Source: Aurantiacibacter atlanticus
Lineage (GTDB): Bacteria > Pseudomonadota > Alphaproteobacteria > Sphingomonadales > Sphingomonadaceae
DNA length: 64,000 bases
NCBI RefSeq assembly: GCF_001077815.2
Contig: NZ_CP015441.1
Span: forward strand, 1 to 64,000
Direction of reading: 5' to 3'
In this document: positions 44,822 through 53,502 of the stretch, piece after piece
Position numbering within the stretch: the stretch's first letter is position 1
How the letters are laid out: each line of letters opens with the position of its first letter
Notes under the pieces: model-generated
Database searches by the model: none
Told to the model about the DNA's origin: nothing
The model's input: the letters and a program-made list of their open reading frames with translations, nothing else
Program-made: the position numbers and the translations under genes

Positions 44822-45220
44822 ATGACCAATATCGCAATCCTCACTGGCCGCATCGCCCGCGATCCGGAAACTCGCGAGACCAAGGGCGGCACCAGCGTCA
44901 CCGGGTTCACCGTCGTCACCGATCGCCCTGCGCGCGACAAGGACGGCAAGACCTACAAGGACGAGAACGGCTACACCGCCAAGGAAAGCGAGTTCCACCG
45001 GGTGACCTGCTTCAACGGCCTCGCCAAGACCGTCGGCCAGTACTGCTCCAAGGGCCAGCTGGTCAGCGTCCAGGGCCGCATCCACTACACCCAGTGGGAG
45101 GACAAGGACGGGGTCACGCGCTACGGCACCGAGATCCTTGCCGACAAGGTGGATTTCCTCTCCCGCGGCAGTGGTTCGAGCGACGACAACGACAACACCG
45201 GCGCTCCCGAGATCAACTGA
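44822..45220 (+). CDS. ssb: Single-stranded DNA-binding protein
   Basis: A 132-aa OB-fold SSB (NIAILTGRIARDPETRETKG, FTVVTDRP, HRVTCFNGLAKTVGQY, VQGRIHYTQWEDKDG). The C-terminal tail ends NTGAPEIN and lacks the usual DDDxPF tip used to recruit partner proteins, although it is acidic, so interaction with host repair proteins may differ. Carried by the island near the recombinases, it is probably a mobile-element SSB that supports transfer or protects ssDNA during recombination. A hairpin terminator follows. Confidence 0.93.
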   Translation: MTNIAILTGRIARDPETRETKGGTSVTGFTVVTDRPARDKDGKTYKDENGYTAKESEFHRVTCFNGLAKTVGQYCSKGQLVSVQGRIHYTQWEDKDGVTRYGTEILADKVDFLSRGSGSSDDNDNTGAPEIN

Positions 45221-45247
45221 CACCTTCCATCACCGATCCCCATCGGA

Positions 45248-45283
45248 GGGGCGCAGTCCAGCCCGGACTGCGCCCCTTCTTGC
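45248..45283 (+). terminator. Rho-independent-like terminator after ssb
   Basis: GGGGCGCAGTCC pairs perfectly with GGACTGCGCCCC across a five-base loop (12-bp stem at 45248-45276), followed by TTCTTG. The T-run is short but the stem is very strong. It ends the ssb transcript. Confidence 0.8.
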
Positions 45284-45530
45284 GTTCTACAAATTCTCTG
45301 GCGGGGGAGGGGGCCTGGCTCACGGTTGTCCCAGTGTGATGGGCGTGCAACCGGCGCGTCAAGGACGGCAGGGTCCCACCATTTTGCCTCCCCTTCGCTG
45401 CGCTGCGGTCCGACAAAATCGTTACCCCTACCGCCGCTGAGCGGTCGCCCGTGCGGGCGATCCCTGACCCGCCGACCGCACGCCCATCCGTCCTGCTCCT
45501 GCCGTCAACGGCAGACATCAGGAGGATATT

Positions 45531-45752
45531 ATGGCTACGCAGTTTCAACGCGCTTCGAACTCGGAACGCTACTTTGCCGCGCTGGCTGTTGCAGAGCGTC
45601 GGGCGCTGCACAGCTTCTTCGATCAGCACATCGTTGAGGATAAGCACTTGGGATATTTCGCGCTGGACGAGGGCGACTACAACGCACTTCCGGCGCACCT
45701 TGCGGCGCGCGTGGTGCACACCATCCACGGGGCGATGTCAGACGAGTTCTGA
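45531..45752 (+). CDS. Small conserved-looking protein (73 aa)
   Basis: A 73-aa soluble protein (NSERYFAALAVAERRALHSF and later LDEGDYNALPAHLAARVVHT). The start follows AGGAGGATATT, a very good ribosome site, so it is likely real. It has no recognised domain. It lies in the island between ssb and the second recombinase pair; similar small proteins follow ssb on some sphingomonad plasmids, but I cannot name the family. The 310 bp before it hold only the ssb terminator and GC-rich sequence. Confidence 0.55.
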   Translation: MATQFQRASNSERYFAALAVAERRALHSFFDQHIVEDKHLGYFALDEGDYNALPAHLAARVVHTIHGAMSDEF

Positions 45753-46243
45753 CCGCAATTGCAGGGCAGGGACCGGCAACGGTTCCTGTCCTTTTTCTTT
45801 GTTCGCTGGATTGAAGCTTGTGCGGTGAAATGGCGCTTTGCGAATGCACCACCTGCTCGTCAAGCAATGCCAAATAGGCCAGCGCAGTTTGCCTTAACAA
45901 GATGGCTATCTGTTACCAAACTGTTCCCCAGCGAGAACAAACCTGCACCCATTCCTCTTCCCCTCAAGCCCGGTTTGGGCTAGGAAATCCGCCTGAATAC
46001 AGTGCCTTTGCCGACATTGAACGGTCGGGGCAGTGGTGGATCAGACCATGTCCAATTGGGGAACAACTTCGTGCACACCGGACGCAGTAGCACTGCTGTG
46101 TTTTGGGAAAAAGTGCAATAAAATCAGTGCGCGAAACGCTCAAAGTGCTCGGCAGAGAGGGCGCTGTTGAATGCCGCGCGGTCCCCGCAAATGACAGTAT
46201 TTCCAAGGGTTCCGGGGGCAGTTTGCATGAGGGCGAATGCCAT
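45753..46243. other. Region upstream of the second recombinase pair
   Basis: About 490 bp without a convincing gene. It holds copy 2 of the 18-bp repeat at 45902-45919. The in-frame extension of integrase A2 to a TTG at 46103 lacks a ribosome site and resembles no integrase N-terminus. This region probably contains the junction between two elements. Confidence 0.55.
45902..45919 (+). repeat. 18-bp direct repeat, copy 2 (possible att core)
   Basis: ATGGCTATCTGTTACCAA, matching copy 1 at 30427-30444 at 16 of 18 bases, same orientation. It lies about 325 bp before the chosen start of integrase A2. The DNA between the copies is 15.5 kb and carries the first recombinase pair, the TA pair and the defence operon. 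Confidence 0.4.
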
Positions 46244-47416
46244 ATGGTCCCCAAACGTCGAAGGTCTGCCCGTAGAGCGCTTCTCGATGGCAATTTTGCC
46301 CGCCGAAAACTGCCGCTGCGCGACCGCGAATACTGCATATGGGACACCGAGCTGGCGGGCTTTGGATTGCGCGTAAGGCCGAGCGGCAACTACTTCTGGT
46401 TCGTGCGCTTGCGCCATCGCGGCAAGCATCGGCGCATCACCCTTGGCCGAACCGACGAGCTGGAGGCGGGGCTGGCAAGGACGCAAGCTCGCCGCATTCT
46501 TGCCGAAGCCGCGCTCGATGGTTTGCCTAAACGCGCCGTGGTCAAGGCCACCCCGACGATGACCGATTTCGTTGAGGCCTATTGGGATGATCTATCCCGC
46601 GTCTGGAAGCCCTCGACCACAAAGCGAAACTGGGATGCATGGCGGCTCGATATCAAACCTACGTTTGGGGACACGCGCGTAGCCGACATCCTCCCACCGG
46701 ACATCCACCGCTGGCGCGATGGATGCGCGGGAGAGAGCGAGGTGAAGTTCAACCGCGCCGTGCCAGTGCTGTCCGCGCTGTTCAAATATGCCGAAGCTCT
46801 CAAGATGCGTCGGCCAGGTTCGAACCCCTGCCGAGGGATGCCGCGCTACAAGCGGCAAAGCGTCGAGCGCTATTTGACGCCAGCCGAGTATCGCCGGATC
46901 GGAGCGGCGTTGCGTGAGGCCGAGGCAGATCGACAGGCAGAGGTCGCAATCGCTCGCCTGCTACTGTTCACCGGCGCGCGCGTTGGCGAGATCAAGAATC
47001 TGCGCTGGGAGTGGGTGAAGCCGCCCCGATTGGTGCTGCCGGACAGCAAGACCGGCCCCAAGGTGATCTGGCTCAACTCGCAGGCGCAAGAAGTCCTCGC
47101 CGGGATCAAGCGGCGCGAAGGCAGCGAGCTGGTGTTTCCGAACCGGACCGGAAGACGCCCGTTGAACTTCGACCAGTGGTGGTTCGTCTTCCGGCGGCGC
47201 TGCGCTCTGCCCGACGTTCGCATCCATGATCTGCGCCACAGCTTCGCTTCGACCGCGATCATGGACAATGTGCCGCTATCGACCATCGGCAAGCTGCTGG
47301 GCCACAAGCTGGTCGAGACGACCGCCAAGTATGCCCATTTGTCCGACGACGTGATCGGAGAAGCCGCTGAGCGAGTTTCCGACTCGTTGGCGCAAGCGAT
47401 TGGTCTCAGGCCATGA
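46244..47416 (+). CDS. Tyrosine integrase A2 (second pair)
   Basis: A 390-aa integrase paralogous to A1, with the same domain order. The arm-binding part reads DTELAGFGLRVRPSGNYFWF and the core-binding domain VWKPSTTKRNWDAWRLDIKP. The catalytic domain has ARVGEIKNLRWEW, LPDSKTGPK, HDLRHSFAST, LLGHKLVET and the Tyr in TAKYAHLSDD. The ATG at 46244 follows GAGGGCG and matches the N-terminus expected for the family; the upstream TTG is rejected. Overlaps B2 by ATGA. Confidence 0.9.
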   Translation: MVPKRRRSARRALLDGNFARRKLPLRDREYCIWDTELAGFGLRVRPSGNYFWFVRLRHRGKHRRITLGRTDELEAGLARTQARRILAEAALDGLPKRAVVKATPTMTDFVEAYWDDLSRVWKPSTTKRNWDAWRLDIKPTFGDTRVADILPPDIHRWRDGCAGESEVKFNRAVPVLSALFKYAEALKMRRPGSNPCRGMPRYKRQSVERYLTPAEYRRIGAALREAEADRQAEVAIARLLLFTGARVGEIKNLRWEWVKPPRLVLPDSKTGPKVIWLNSQAQEVLAGIKRREGSELVFPNRTGRRPLNFDQWWFVFRRRCALPDVRIHDLRHSFASTAIMDNVPLSTIGKLLGHKLVETTAKYAHLSDDVIGEAAERVSDSLAQAIGLRP

Positions 47417-48609
47417 CTGCCGCCAGTCTCAAGCGGATCGTGGAGGAGGCGCTTGCTGAGGTCGGCGCAACCGTCAACTTCAAGCTCGTCCCGAAAGGAA
47501 AGGCGCGGACCACAACCTGGCTTGGTGTGGAGCACGGTTTCGGCATCCGCCACTATCCGAGCGGTCGCAACGTCTACATCGTCCAGACCCGCATGGCAGG
47601 GCGTATGCGCACGGTGACAATCGGGCCTGCATCGGTCCTTACTCGTTGTCAGGCGCAGATGGTCGCGCGCCGCGTCATCGCTTACGCGCAGGTCGGTCGC
47701 GATCCAGCGACCGAACGCCAGCGCATCCGGTCCGCGCCGAGCTTCGCCGATTTCGTGACCGAGTATTGGGATCGCTGGGCGCCGCGTTGGAAGGCATCGA
47801 CCCTGGATACGCACACCGGCTACCGCCGTCGCTATCTCGATGACGCCTTTGCTGGCGTCTACATCGACGAGCTGAACGAAGGCCATGTGACAAGCTGGTT
47901 TGCGAACCTCAACAATCGGACCGGGCCGGGAGCATCGAACCGGACCTTCGAAATCCTCAAACACATGCTGAACAAGGCTGAGGAATGGGGCTACCGCCTC
48001 GAAAACACCAATCCGTGCCGCTCAGTTCGGCCCAACCGCAAGCGCCAGTGCGAGCGGTTCCTCACGAACGAGGAACTTGCCCGTCTGGGAACCGAACTGG
48101 CGAAGCTTCGATCATCGGACGACCGCACGAAGCAGTGCGCCGGTGCAGCCATCACGCTTCTCCTGCTAACCGGCTGTCGGAAAAGCGAAATCCTTACCCT
48201 GGAATGGAGTGACATCAAGGGCAACCGGCTGCACTTGCGCGACAGCAAGACCGGGCCGAGAACTGTTTGGCTCGGCTCGGCAGCCCGTGAAGTTATCGCC
48301 AAGCTCCCGCGCTTCGAGAGGATTCCATATCCGTTCTGGAACTACAGCTACCGCAAGCCGCTGCGGTGCGTGAATGGTTTCTGGCGCAGGCTTAGAGACG
48401 AAGCAGGGCTACCCGGCGTTCGCATCCACGACCTGCGCCATACCTTTGCCAGCCATGCAGCGATGAACAAGGAAACCTTGCCGATGATCGGACGGTTGCT
48501 CGGTCATGCTAATGTGCAGACGACCGCGCGCTATGCTCATTTCGATGACGGTCATTTGCTTGAAGCGGTGCAGCAAATCGGCGATTTGTTCGAGTGCATG
48601 CTAAATTGA
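47413..48609 (+). CDS. Tyrosine integrase B2 (second pair)
   Basis: A 398-aa integrase coupled to A2 and paralogous to B1. It has the arm-binding segment HGFGIRHYPSGRNVYIVQTR and a catalytic domain with GCRKSEILTLEW, DSKTGPRTVWL, HDLRHTFASHAA, LLGHANVQT and the Tyr in TARYAHFDD. Catalytic residues are complete. The second pair has no cargo to its right before the respiratory genes begin, so it may be the remainder of an older, decayed element. Confidence 0.92.
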   Translation: MTAASLKRIVEEALAEVGATVNFKLVPKGKARTTTWLGVEHGFGIRHYPSGRNVYIVQTRMAGRMRTVTIGPASVLTRCQAQMVARRVIAYAQVGRDPATERQRIRSAPSFADFVTEYWDRWAPRWKASTLDTHTGYRRRYLDDAFAGVYIDELNEGHVTSWFANLNNRTGPGASNRTFEILKHMLNKAEEWGYRLENTNPCRSVRPNRKRQCERFLTNEELARLGTELAKLRSSDDRTKQCAGAAITLLLLTGCRKSEILTLEWSDIKGNRLHLRDSKTGPRTVWLGSAAREVIAKLPRFERIPYPFWNYSYRKPLRCVNGFWRRLRDEAGLPGVRIHDLRHTFASHAAMNKETLPMIGRLLGHANVQTTARYAHFDDGHLLEAVQQIGDLFECMLN

Positions 48610-48926
48610 GCAAGCGGAACAGACCTGAAAAGATCCCGGCTTTAGCCGAGTGCCTTCCTTGTAGATGTCGTGCTTCTTCGTCGACCGGCCAGCAGCATCC
48701 CGAGAGGTGCCTGGCGATTGGATCGGGAATGCAACGCAATGACGGGCATAAGGGGGAAAGTCTGCTTCGCGCCCCATTTCCAGACATTCCCAACATTCTC
48801 AGATCATTGTAAAGCGGACCCTGGCACCGGGAAGAGACAGGTCAGCTGATCGCTCGTCATCTGGTTCGTAGGGATGGCCCCCAACACGCAACTTGGCGTC
48901 ATCGGATAGACACCAGCGGAACGGCT
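48610..48926. other. Right boundary region of the island
   Basis: About 317 bp between integrase B2 and the sorbosone dehydrogenase-like gene. A short CGGCTTTAGCCG dyad follows the integrase stop. No gene, terminator with T-run, or third copy of the 18-bp repeat was found. Confidence 0.5.
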
Positions 48927-50222
48927 CTACATTTCTTGCGCAGGGGCGACGCGCCAGACAGTGTTGGTCAAATCGTCGGCGATATAAACGGCACCTCTTG
49001 CCGGATCATAAGCCACTCCTACAGGCCGACCCCTTGCCTCGCCGTCCTCAATGAAGCCGGTGACAAAATCGATCGGATCTCCGGCGGGGCGTCCGTCGCG
49101 ATAGGGCACGAAGACCACGCGATAACCGGCAAGGTCGGAACGGTTCCAGCTGCCGTGCTGGCCAATCAGCGCGCCTTCGGTAAAATCACCGCCCATTCGA
49201 CCATCGGCCACGAAGCTCAGGCCCAGCGGGGCGACGTGCGAGCCGAGCGCGTAGTCGGGAACCACGGCGCGGCGAACAAGGTCCGGTCGTTCTGGCCGTA
49301 TGCGAGGATCGACTGTCTGCCCCCAATAGCTGTAAGGCCAGCCATAAAAGGCCCCGTCCTGCACCGAGGTCAGGTAATCGGGCACCAGTTCCGGCCCCAA
49401 TTCGTCACGTTCGTTGACGACGGCCCATAATTGCTGCGTCCACGGATTGAAGGCCAGGTCAGTCGGATTGCGAATCCCGGATGCGTAAATCCGGCTCGCA
49501 CCTGTTGCCGGATCGATTTCCCAGATCACCGCGCGGTCTTCCTCTACGTCCATCCCGCGCTCGCCAACATTGCTGTTGGATCCGATACCAACATACAGAA
49601 AAGAGCCGTCCGGACTGGCAGTCATCGCCTTGGTCCAGTGGTGATTGATGCGGGCGGGCAAGGCGGTGACTTCTTCTCCGGAACCTTCAATCGAGGTTGC
49701 ACCTTCGGTATATCCGAAGCGCACCAGATTGCCCTGATTGGCGACGTAAAGATCGCTGCCAATCAGCGCGAGCCCGTAAGGCGCATCGAGTCCGTCGATG
49801 AACACCGTCTGGAGATCGGTCTCGCCGTCACCGTCTTCGTCGCGCAACAGGGTTATCCTGTCGCCGCCCTCGACGCTCGTCGTGCCGCGCGACTTGATTA
49901 TCCCTGCAATGACGTCCTTCGGGCGCAGGCTGGGGGCATTGCCGCCGGAGCCCTCGGCAACCAGCAGATCGCCGTTGGGAAGGACCAACATCTGACGCGG
50001 GATTTGCAGATCCTCTGCAATGGCGGACACGGTAAAGCCTTCGGGAACCGTGGGCAGGTCGTCGCCCCAACTCTCGGGCGTCGCGATATTCATCGCCGGC
50101 AGCAGCGCATCGGACTGTTCGGGCAGAACCGGGTCGCTGCCGGTCTGGTCCAGGTTGTCGCTCGCCGGGCTACAGGCTGACAGGGCGATCACAAGCGAAG
50201 AGACTGCGAAAGCATATTTCAT
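48927..50222 (-). CDS. Sorbosone dehydrogenase-like PQQ-type sugar dehydrogenase, lipoprotein
   Basis: A 431-aa periplasmic six-bladed propeller of the GdhB/HHIP-like family. A lipoprotein signal ends in LSAC (Cys near residue 18). Family features include IPRQMLVLPNGDLLVAEGSG, HHWTKAMTASPDGSFLYVGI, ASGIRNPTDLAFNP and the closing YIADDLTNTVWRV. The ATG at 50222 overlaps the stop of the preceding membrane gene (ATGA), so the two are coupled; the long upstream extension is a shadow. Likely oxidises a sugar or aldehyde and feeds electrons to periplasmic carriers. The substrate is unknown. Confidence 0.88.
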   Translation of the reverse strand: MKYAFAVSSLVIALSACSPASDNLDQTGSDPVLPEQSDALLPAMNIATPESWGDDLPTVPEGFTVSAIAEDLQIPRQMLVLPNGDLLVAEGSGGNAPSLRPKDVIAGIIKSRGTTSVEGGDRITLLRDEDGDGETDLQTVFIDGLDAPYGLALIGSDLYVANQGNLVRFGYTEGATSIEGSGEEVTALPARINHHWTKAMTASPDGSFLYVGIGSNSNVGERGMDVEEDRAVIWEIDPATGASRIYASGIRNPTDLAFNPWTQQLWAVVNERDELGPELVPDYLTSVQDGAFYGWPYSYWGQTVDPRIRPERPDLVRRAVVPDYALGSHVAPLGLSFVADGRMGGDFTEGALIGQHGSWNRSDLAGYRVVFVPYRDGRPAGDPIDFVTGFIEDGEARGRPVGVAYDPARGAVYIADDLTNTVWRVAPAQEM

Positions 50223-50656
50223 GCGACCTTCTCCCTGACGAAGAAACGCGTATGCGCCAGAATCCCGATCAGCAGCGCCACCACAGTGCAAAGAACGGAG
50301 AGCGCGACGCCCAACGACCCGACCGAATGCCAGCCATCGCGCGCGTGCTGCAGCGCATTGACGGTGCCGGCCACGAACATGAGGGCAACCAGCACGATGT
50401 AAAACAAGTGCTTTCCCGTACGTGCGCGCAGGCGACCCAGGAAAAGGCTTCCCAGTGCCCAAAGCAGCAGAAGGCCTGCAAACAGGCTCGCCCCGGCTAT
50501 CAACCAGGACGAAAAGTTGGACCATTGAATCTCGGCAGTGTTGAGATAGGTGAGGTCGGAAAGCAGGCCCGCCGGAAACAACGCGACCGGGAATGCGAGC
50601 AGGAGCGCATGCACCGGCGACAAGAACGGTTTTCCCGCCAGATTGCCCTTGCTCAT
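50219..50656 (-). CDS. DUF2231-like four-helix membrane protein
   Basis: A 145-aa integral membrane protein with four hydrophobic helices (ALLLAFPVALFPAGLLSDL, then FSSWLIAGASLFAGLLLLWA, IVLVALMFVAGTVNALQHA and VALSVLCTVVALLIGIL). The pattern of a short loop with HARDGWHSVG fits DUF2231 proteins, which often pair with sorbosone dehydrogenase-like genes as membrane anchors or electron carriers. The ATG at 50656 follows GGGAGAT. It is coupled to the dehydrogenase gene. Confidence 0.82.
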   Translation of the reverse strand: MSKGNLAGKPFLSPVHALLLAFPVALFPAGLLSDLTYLNTAEIQWSNFSSWLIAGASLFAGLLLLWALGSLFLGRLRARTGKHLFYIVLVALMFVAGTVNALQHARDGWHSVGSLGVALSVLCTVVALLIGILAHTRFFVREKVA

Positions 50657-50790
50657 CGCTGATCTCCCGGTCGCTTGTTCCGCGTCACAGCTTCTCAACG
50701 TGCGACACCGGCCAGGTTTCCGGATTTGCGGAAGTTTCCGGATTTGTCGGGCAAAAATGGCACTCTTGCGCCGACGAGCCGTTGGTGGGC

Positions 50791-51534
50791 ATGGGTCAGA
50801 TCAGCCTTCTCGCCATCCTCGCACTTGCACTGCTGCCGTCGCTGGGCAACCTGATCGGCATTGCCCTTGCCGAATGGCGCAAACCGCCCGACTGGCTCGT
50901 CGGCGGCGCGATGCATGCGGCGGCAGGCATCGCTACCGCAGTGGCCGCAGTCGAGTTGATCCCGCGATCGCAAGAGCGCGTGGAGACGTGGATCCTGGCG
51001 CTGGCGCTCATCGGCGGAGCCATTTGCTCGGCAGGCATCGCCAAGGCCACCCGCCTGCTGCGCGCGCGCCTGAAAAGCTCGGCCAGCCGGGCCACCACCT
51101 GGGGAGCCTATGCCGCTGTCGGAGTGGATCTGTTCACGGACGGACTGATTACGGGCGGAGGCGGCGCGGTCGCGACCAGCCTGGGTGTCCTGCTCGCCGT
51201 ATCGCAGGTGGTGGGAAATTTGCCGGGCGGTTTCGCCATTGCCGCCAATTTCCGCTCGGCGGATATTCCACGAGTGCATCGATGGAGCGCACTCGCACTC
51301 TATCCCTTCCTGCCCGTGCTTGGCGCTCTTGCAGGCTATGCCGTGCTGGCCGATGCGGGCGAAGTGCTGACCGGCTCCGTGCTCGCGCTGTTTGCCGGAT
51401 TGCTGCTGACAGCGACAATCGAGGACATTGTCCCGGAAGCCGACCAGCCGCAGGCGCCCCGGCGCGTGTCGAGCACGGCTTTTGCCCTGGGATTCGCAGC
51501 CCTCCTGCTGACATCCGCCTATCTGGGAGAATGA
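50791..51534 (+). CDS. ZIP-family metal transporter
   Basis: A 247-aa membrane protein with about eight helices. The metal-binding signature of ZIP proteins appears as GAMHAAAGIATAVAAVELIP and AAVGVDLFTDGLITGGG, in place of the usual His-rich HxxxE. It resembles the ZupT-like group. The ATG at 50791 starts the first helix; a GTG two codons before is possible. It is two bases from the exoD-like gene, so the three membrane genes form one operon. Confidence 0.8.
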   Translation: MGQISLLAILALALLPSLGNLIGIALAEWRKPPDWLVGGAMHAAAGIATAVAAVELIPRSQERVETWILALALIGGAICSAGIAKATRLLRARLKSSASRATTWGAYAAVGVDLFTDGLITGGGGAVATSLGVLLAVSQVVGNLPGGFAIAANFRSADIPRVHRWSALALYPFLPVLGALAGYAVLADAGEVLTGSVLALFAGLLLTATIEDIVPEADQPQAPRRVSSTAFALGFAALLLTSAYLGE

Positions 51535-51535
51535 C

Positions 51536-52171
51536 ATGAACGAGGTTTCTTCAAACGAAGGCGAGAGCGAAAACGTCCATTCGGTCTGCGACATTCTCGG
51601 CACCCTGCGGCGGCTGGCCGACAAGCAGGACCGGATCTCGATCGGCAACGTCCTCGATGCCGTGGGCGACCGATCCTACGGCCCTGCCCTGATGCTGCCC
51701 GCCCTGATCGAGATCACGCCCATCGGCGGCATTCCCGGCGTGCCTACCCTGCTTGCCACGATCATCGCGATCACCGCCGCACAGCTGCTGTTCGGCAAGG
51801 AGCACCTCTGGCTGCCGCAAATCCTGCAGCGGCGCTCGGTCTCGGGCAGGAAGCTTCACACGGCGGCGGACAAGCTCGATGGCCTGGCCCGGTGGCTGGA
51901 CAAGTGGTTTCATGGCCGGATGGCGCGCTTCGTGCACGGTCCCTGGCCGCGTATCAGCGCCGCGCTGGTGCTGCTGCTCTGCCTGACGGTGCCGCCGCTC
52001 GAACTCCTGCCCTTTGCCAGCACCGCTCCGATGGTGGCCATCATTGCTTTCGGACTGGCGCTGCTGGTCCGGGACGGGCTGCTGATGGTGATCGCCACCG
52101 CTGCCGCGGCGGCATCGATGGGACTTGGCCTCGGGCTGGTGGATTCGAGCAACCTGCTGGGCGGGAGCTAG
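51536..52171 (+). CDS. exoD: ExoD-family membrane protein
   Basis: A 211-aa ExoD-like protein (pfam ExoD, named for a rhizobial exopolysaccharide and invasion phenotype). Hallmarks: LADKQDRISIGNVLDAVGDR, GPALMLPALIEITPIGGIPG and PTLLATIIAITAAQLLFG, with several helices at the C-terminus. Function is poorly understood; alkaline or membrane stress has been suggested. It lies between the ZIP and CaCA transporter genes. Confidence 0.88.
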   Translation: MNEVSSNEGESENVHSVCDILGTLRRLADKQDRISIGNVLDAVGDRSYGPALMLPALIEITPIGGIPGVPTLLATIIAITAAQLLFGKEHLWLPQILQRRSVSGRKLHTAADKLDGLARWLDKWFHGRMARFVHGPWPRISAALVLLLCLTVPPLELLPFASTAPMVAIIAFGLALLVRDGLLMVIATAAAAASMGLGLGLVDSSNLLGGS

Positions 52172-52177
52172 CTTTTC

Positions 52178-53218
52178 ATGTCCCTGGCCGATGCACCGCT
52201 CCCCTTGTCAGTGGCGCTGTTCGCCGCAGGCGCACTGATGGTCTGGTTCGCCGGTGCGCGGCTGGCTGGCTATGCCGATACCATTTCGCAGCGCACCGGC
52301 ATCGGGCAGGCCATGATTGGGGTCCTCCTGCTAGGCGCGGTCACATCCCTGCCGGAGATTACCACCACCAGCGTGGCCGTGGCATCAGGTAACCCGCCAA
52401 TGGCGGTCAACAATCTGATCGGCGGCGTTGCATTTCAGGTCGTGGTGATAGCCCTAGCCGATCTGTTCGTGGGTAAGGACGCGCTCACCAGCATGGTGCC
52501 GGGACCGCGTGTGATGCTCAATGCTGCCGTCAGCATCGTGCTGCTCGTCCTCGTCGCGCTTGGCGTAATGGTCGGGGACCGCGAAGTGGCCGGCGCCGGT
52601 TTCGGCTTCTTCCCGCTGCTGATCGTGGGCACCTATCTGCTGTGCATCTGGCAGCTGGGGCGCAATGCAGCCGCACGCGGGTGGACGCCCGGTTCGCAGT
52701 CGCAAGACGATCTGCCAGAGGTCGACAAGCCGGATATATCCACGCGCAAGCTGGCGCTGTTCACCCTCCTTGCGGCAGGCGTCATCTGCCTAGGGGGAAC
52801 CATCGTCACGCTCGCCGCGGAAGGCATTGCGGAGCAGACCGGCACCGACACCGCGATCATGGGCCTGACGCTGCTGGCCTTTGCCACTTCGCTGCCGGAA
52901 CTCAGCACGGCAATCGCGGCAGTGCGCCTGCGCCGCGCCGAACTTGCCATCGGGGATATCCTGGGCGGTAACATGTTCGATGTGACGCTGATCCTGCTGA
53001 TCGACGTGATGGCAGCAGGTCCGCTCGTCCTGCATCAGGTTGAACGAAGCGCGATGGGCTCCGCACTGCTCGGCATTCTCCTGACCGTGCTGGTCCTGAT
53101 CGGCCTGCTTGAGAGGCGGGACAAAGCGCGATTTCGCATGGGCTATGATTCCATTGCGGTGCTGATTGTCTATTGCTCAGGAATGGGTGCGATTCTGGGT
53201 GGAGCCTTTGCTGACTAG
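52178..53218 (+). CDS. CaCA-family sodium/calcium exchanger-like protein
   Basis: A 346-aa membrane antiporter with two inverted halves. The alpha repeats are visible as GAVTSLPEITTTSVAVASGN and LAFATSLPELSTAIAAVRL, each with the conserved acidic residue after SLP. The repeat partners GGVAFQVVVIA and GGNMFDVTLILL are also present. It probably exports Ca2+ in exchange for Na+ or H+. It ends the three-gene membrane operon and its stop lies 1 bp from the end of the convergent oxidase-linked gene. Confidence 0.92.
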   Translation: MSLADAPLPLSVALFAAGALMVWFAGARLAGYADTISQRTGIGQAMIGVLLLGAVTSLPEITTTSVAVASGNPPMAVNNLIGGVAFQVVVIALADLFVGKDALTSMVPGPRVMLNAAVSIVLLVLVALGVMVGDREVAGAGFGFFPLLIVGTYLLCIWQLGRNAAARGWTPGSQSQDDLPEVDKPDISTRKLALFTLLAAGVICLGGTIVTLAAEGIAEQTGTDTAIMGLTLLAFATSLPELSTAIAAVRLRRAELAIGDILGGNMFDVTLILLIDVMAAGPLVLHQVERSAMGSALLGILLTVLVLIGLLERRDKARFRMGYDSIAVLIVYCSGMGAILGGAFAD

Positions 53219-53219
53219 A

Positions 53220-53498
53220 CTAGCCGACGATTGCTGGCAGCATGTCGAAGGCGACACCGCAGGCAGCGATGGCGATGCCCAGCCCCGGAATAGTGAGAAC
53301 CGATCTGACCTTGCCCTTCCGCCAGAGGAAGGCCAGGCCGGCCAGGGCGAGGAGCGTAAGTGCGGCAGCGATCCAGCGCGCCTCGGTCTGGTCAGGAAAG
53401 ATGCTGCTCGCCGCCCAGACCAGCATGAAATGGGCCGCCCAGACGGTGAGCGCGAGCGTGGGTGTCAGCCAGTCGACATCGTTGCGATAGTCTCCCAC
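53220..53498 (-). CDS. Small membrane protein of the cytochrome oxidase cluster
   Basis: A 92-aa protein with three hydrophobic segments (LALTVWAAHFMLVWAASSIF, IAAALTLLALAGLAFLW and IPGLGIAIAACGVAFDML). It starts at a GTG five bases after the stop codon of the fused oxidase gene, so it is the last gene of that operon. The position and helices suggest a subunit IV-like or assembly factor of the oxidase. No motif is diagnostic. Confidence 0.7.
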   Translation of the reverse strand: MGDYRNDVDWLTPTLALTVWAAHFMLVWAASSIFPDQTEARWIAAALTLLALAGLAFLWRKGKVRSVLTIPGLGIAIAACGVAFDMLPAIVG

Positions 53499-53502
53499 GG
53501 TC

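Noticed and set aside
46103..46243. N-terminal extension of integrase A2 from a TTG
   Set aside because: No ribosome site and no resemblance to family N-termini; ATG 46244 has GAGGGCG and fits the expected start.
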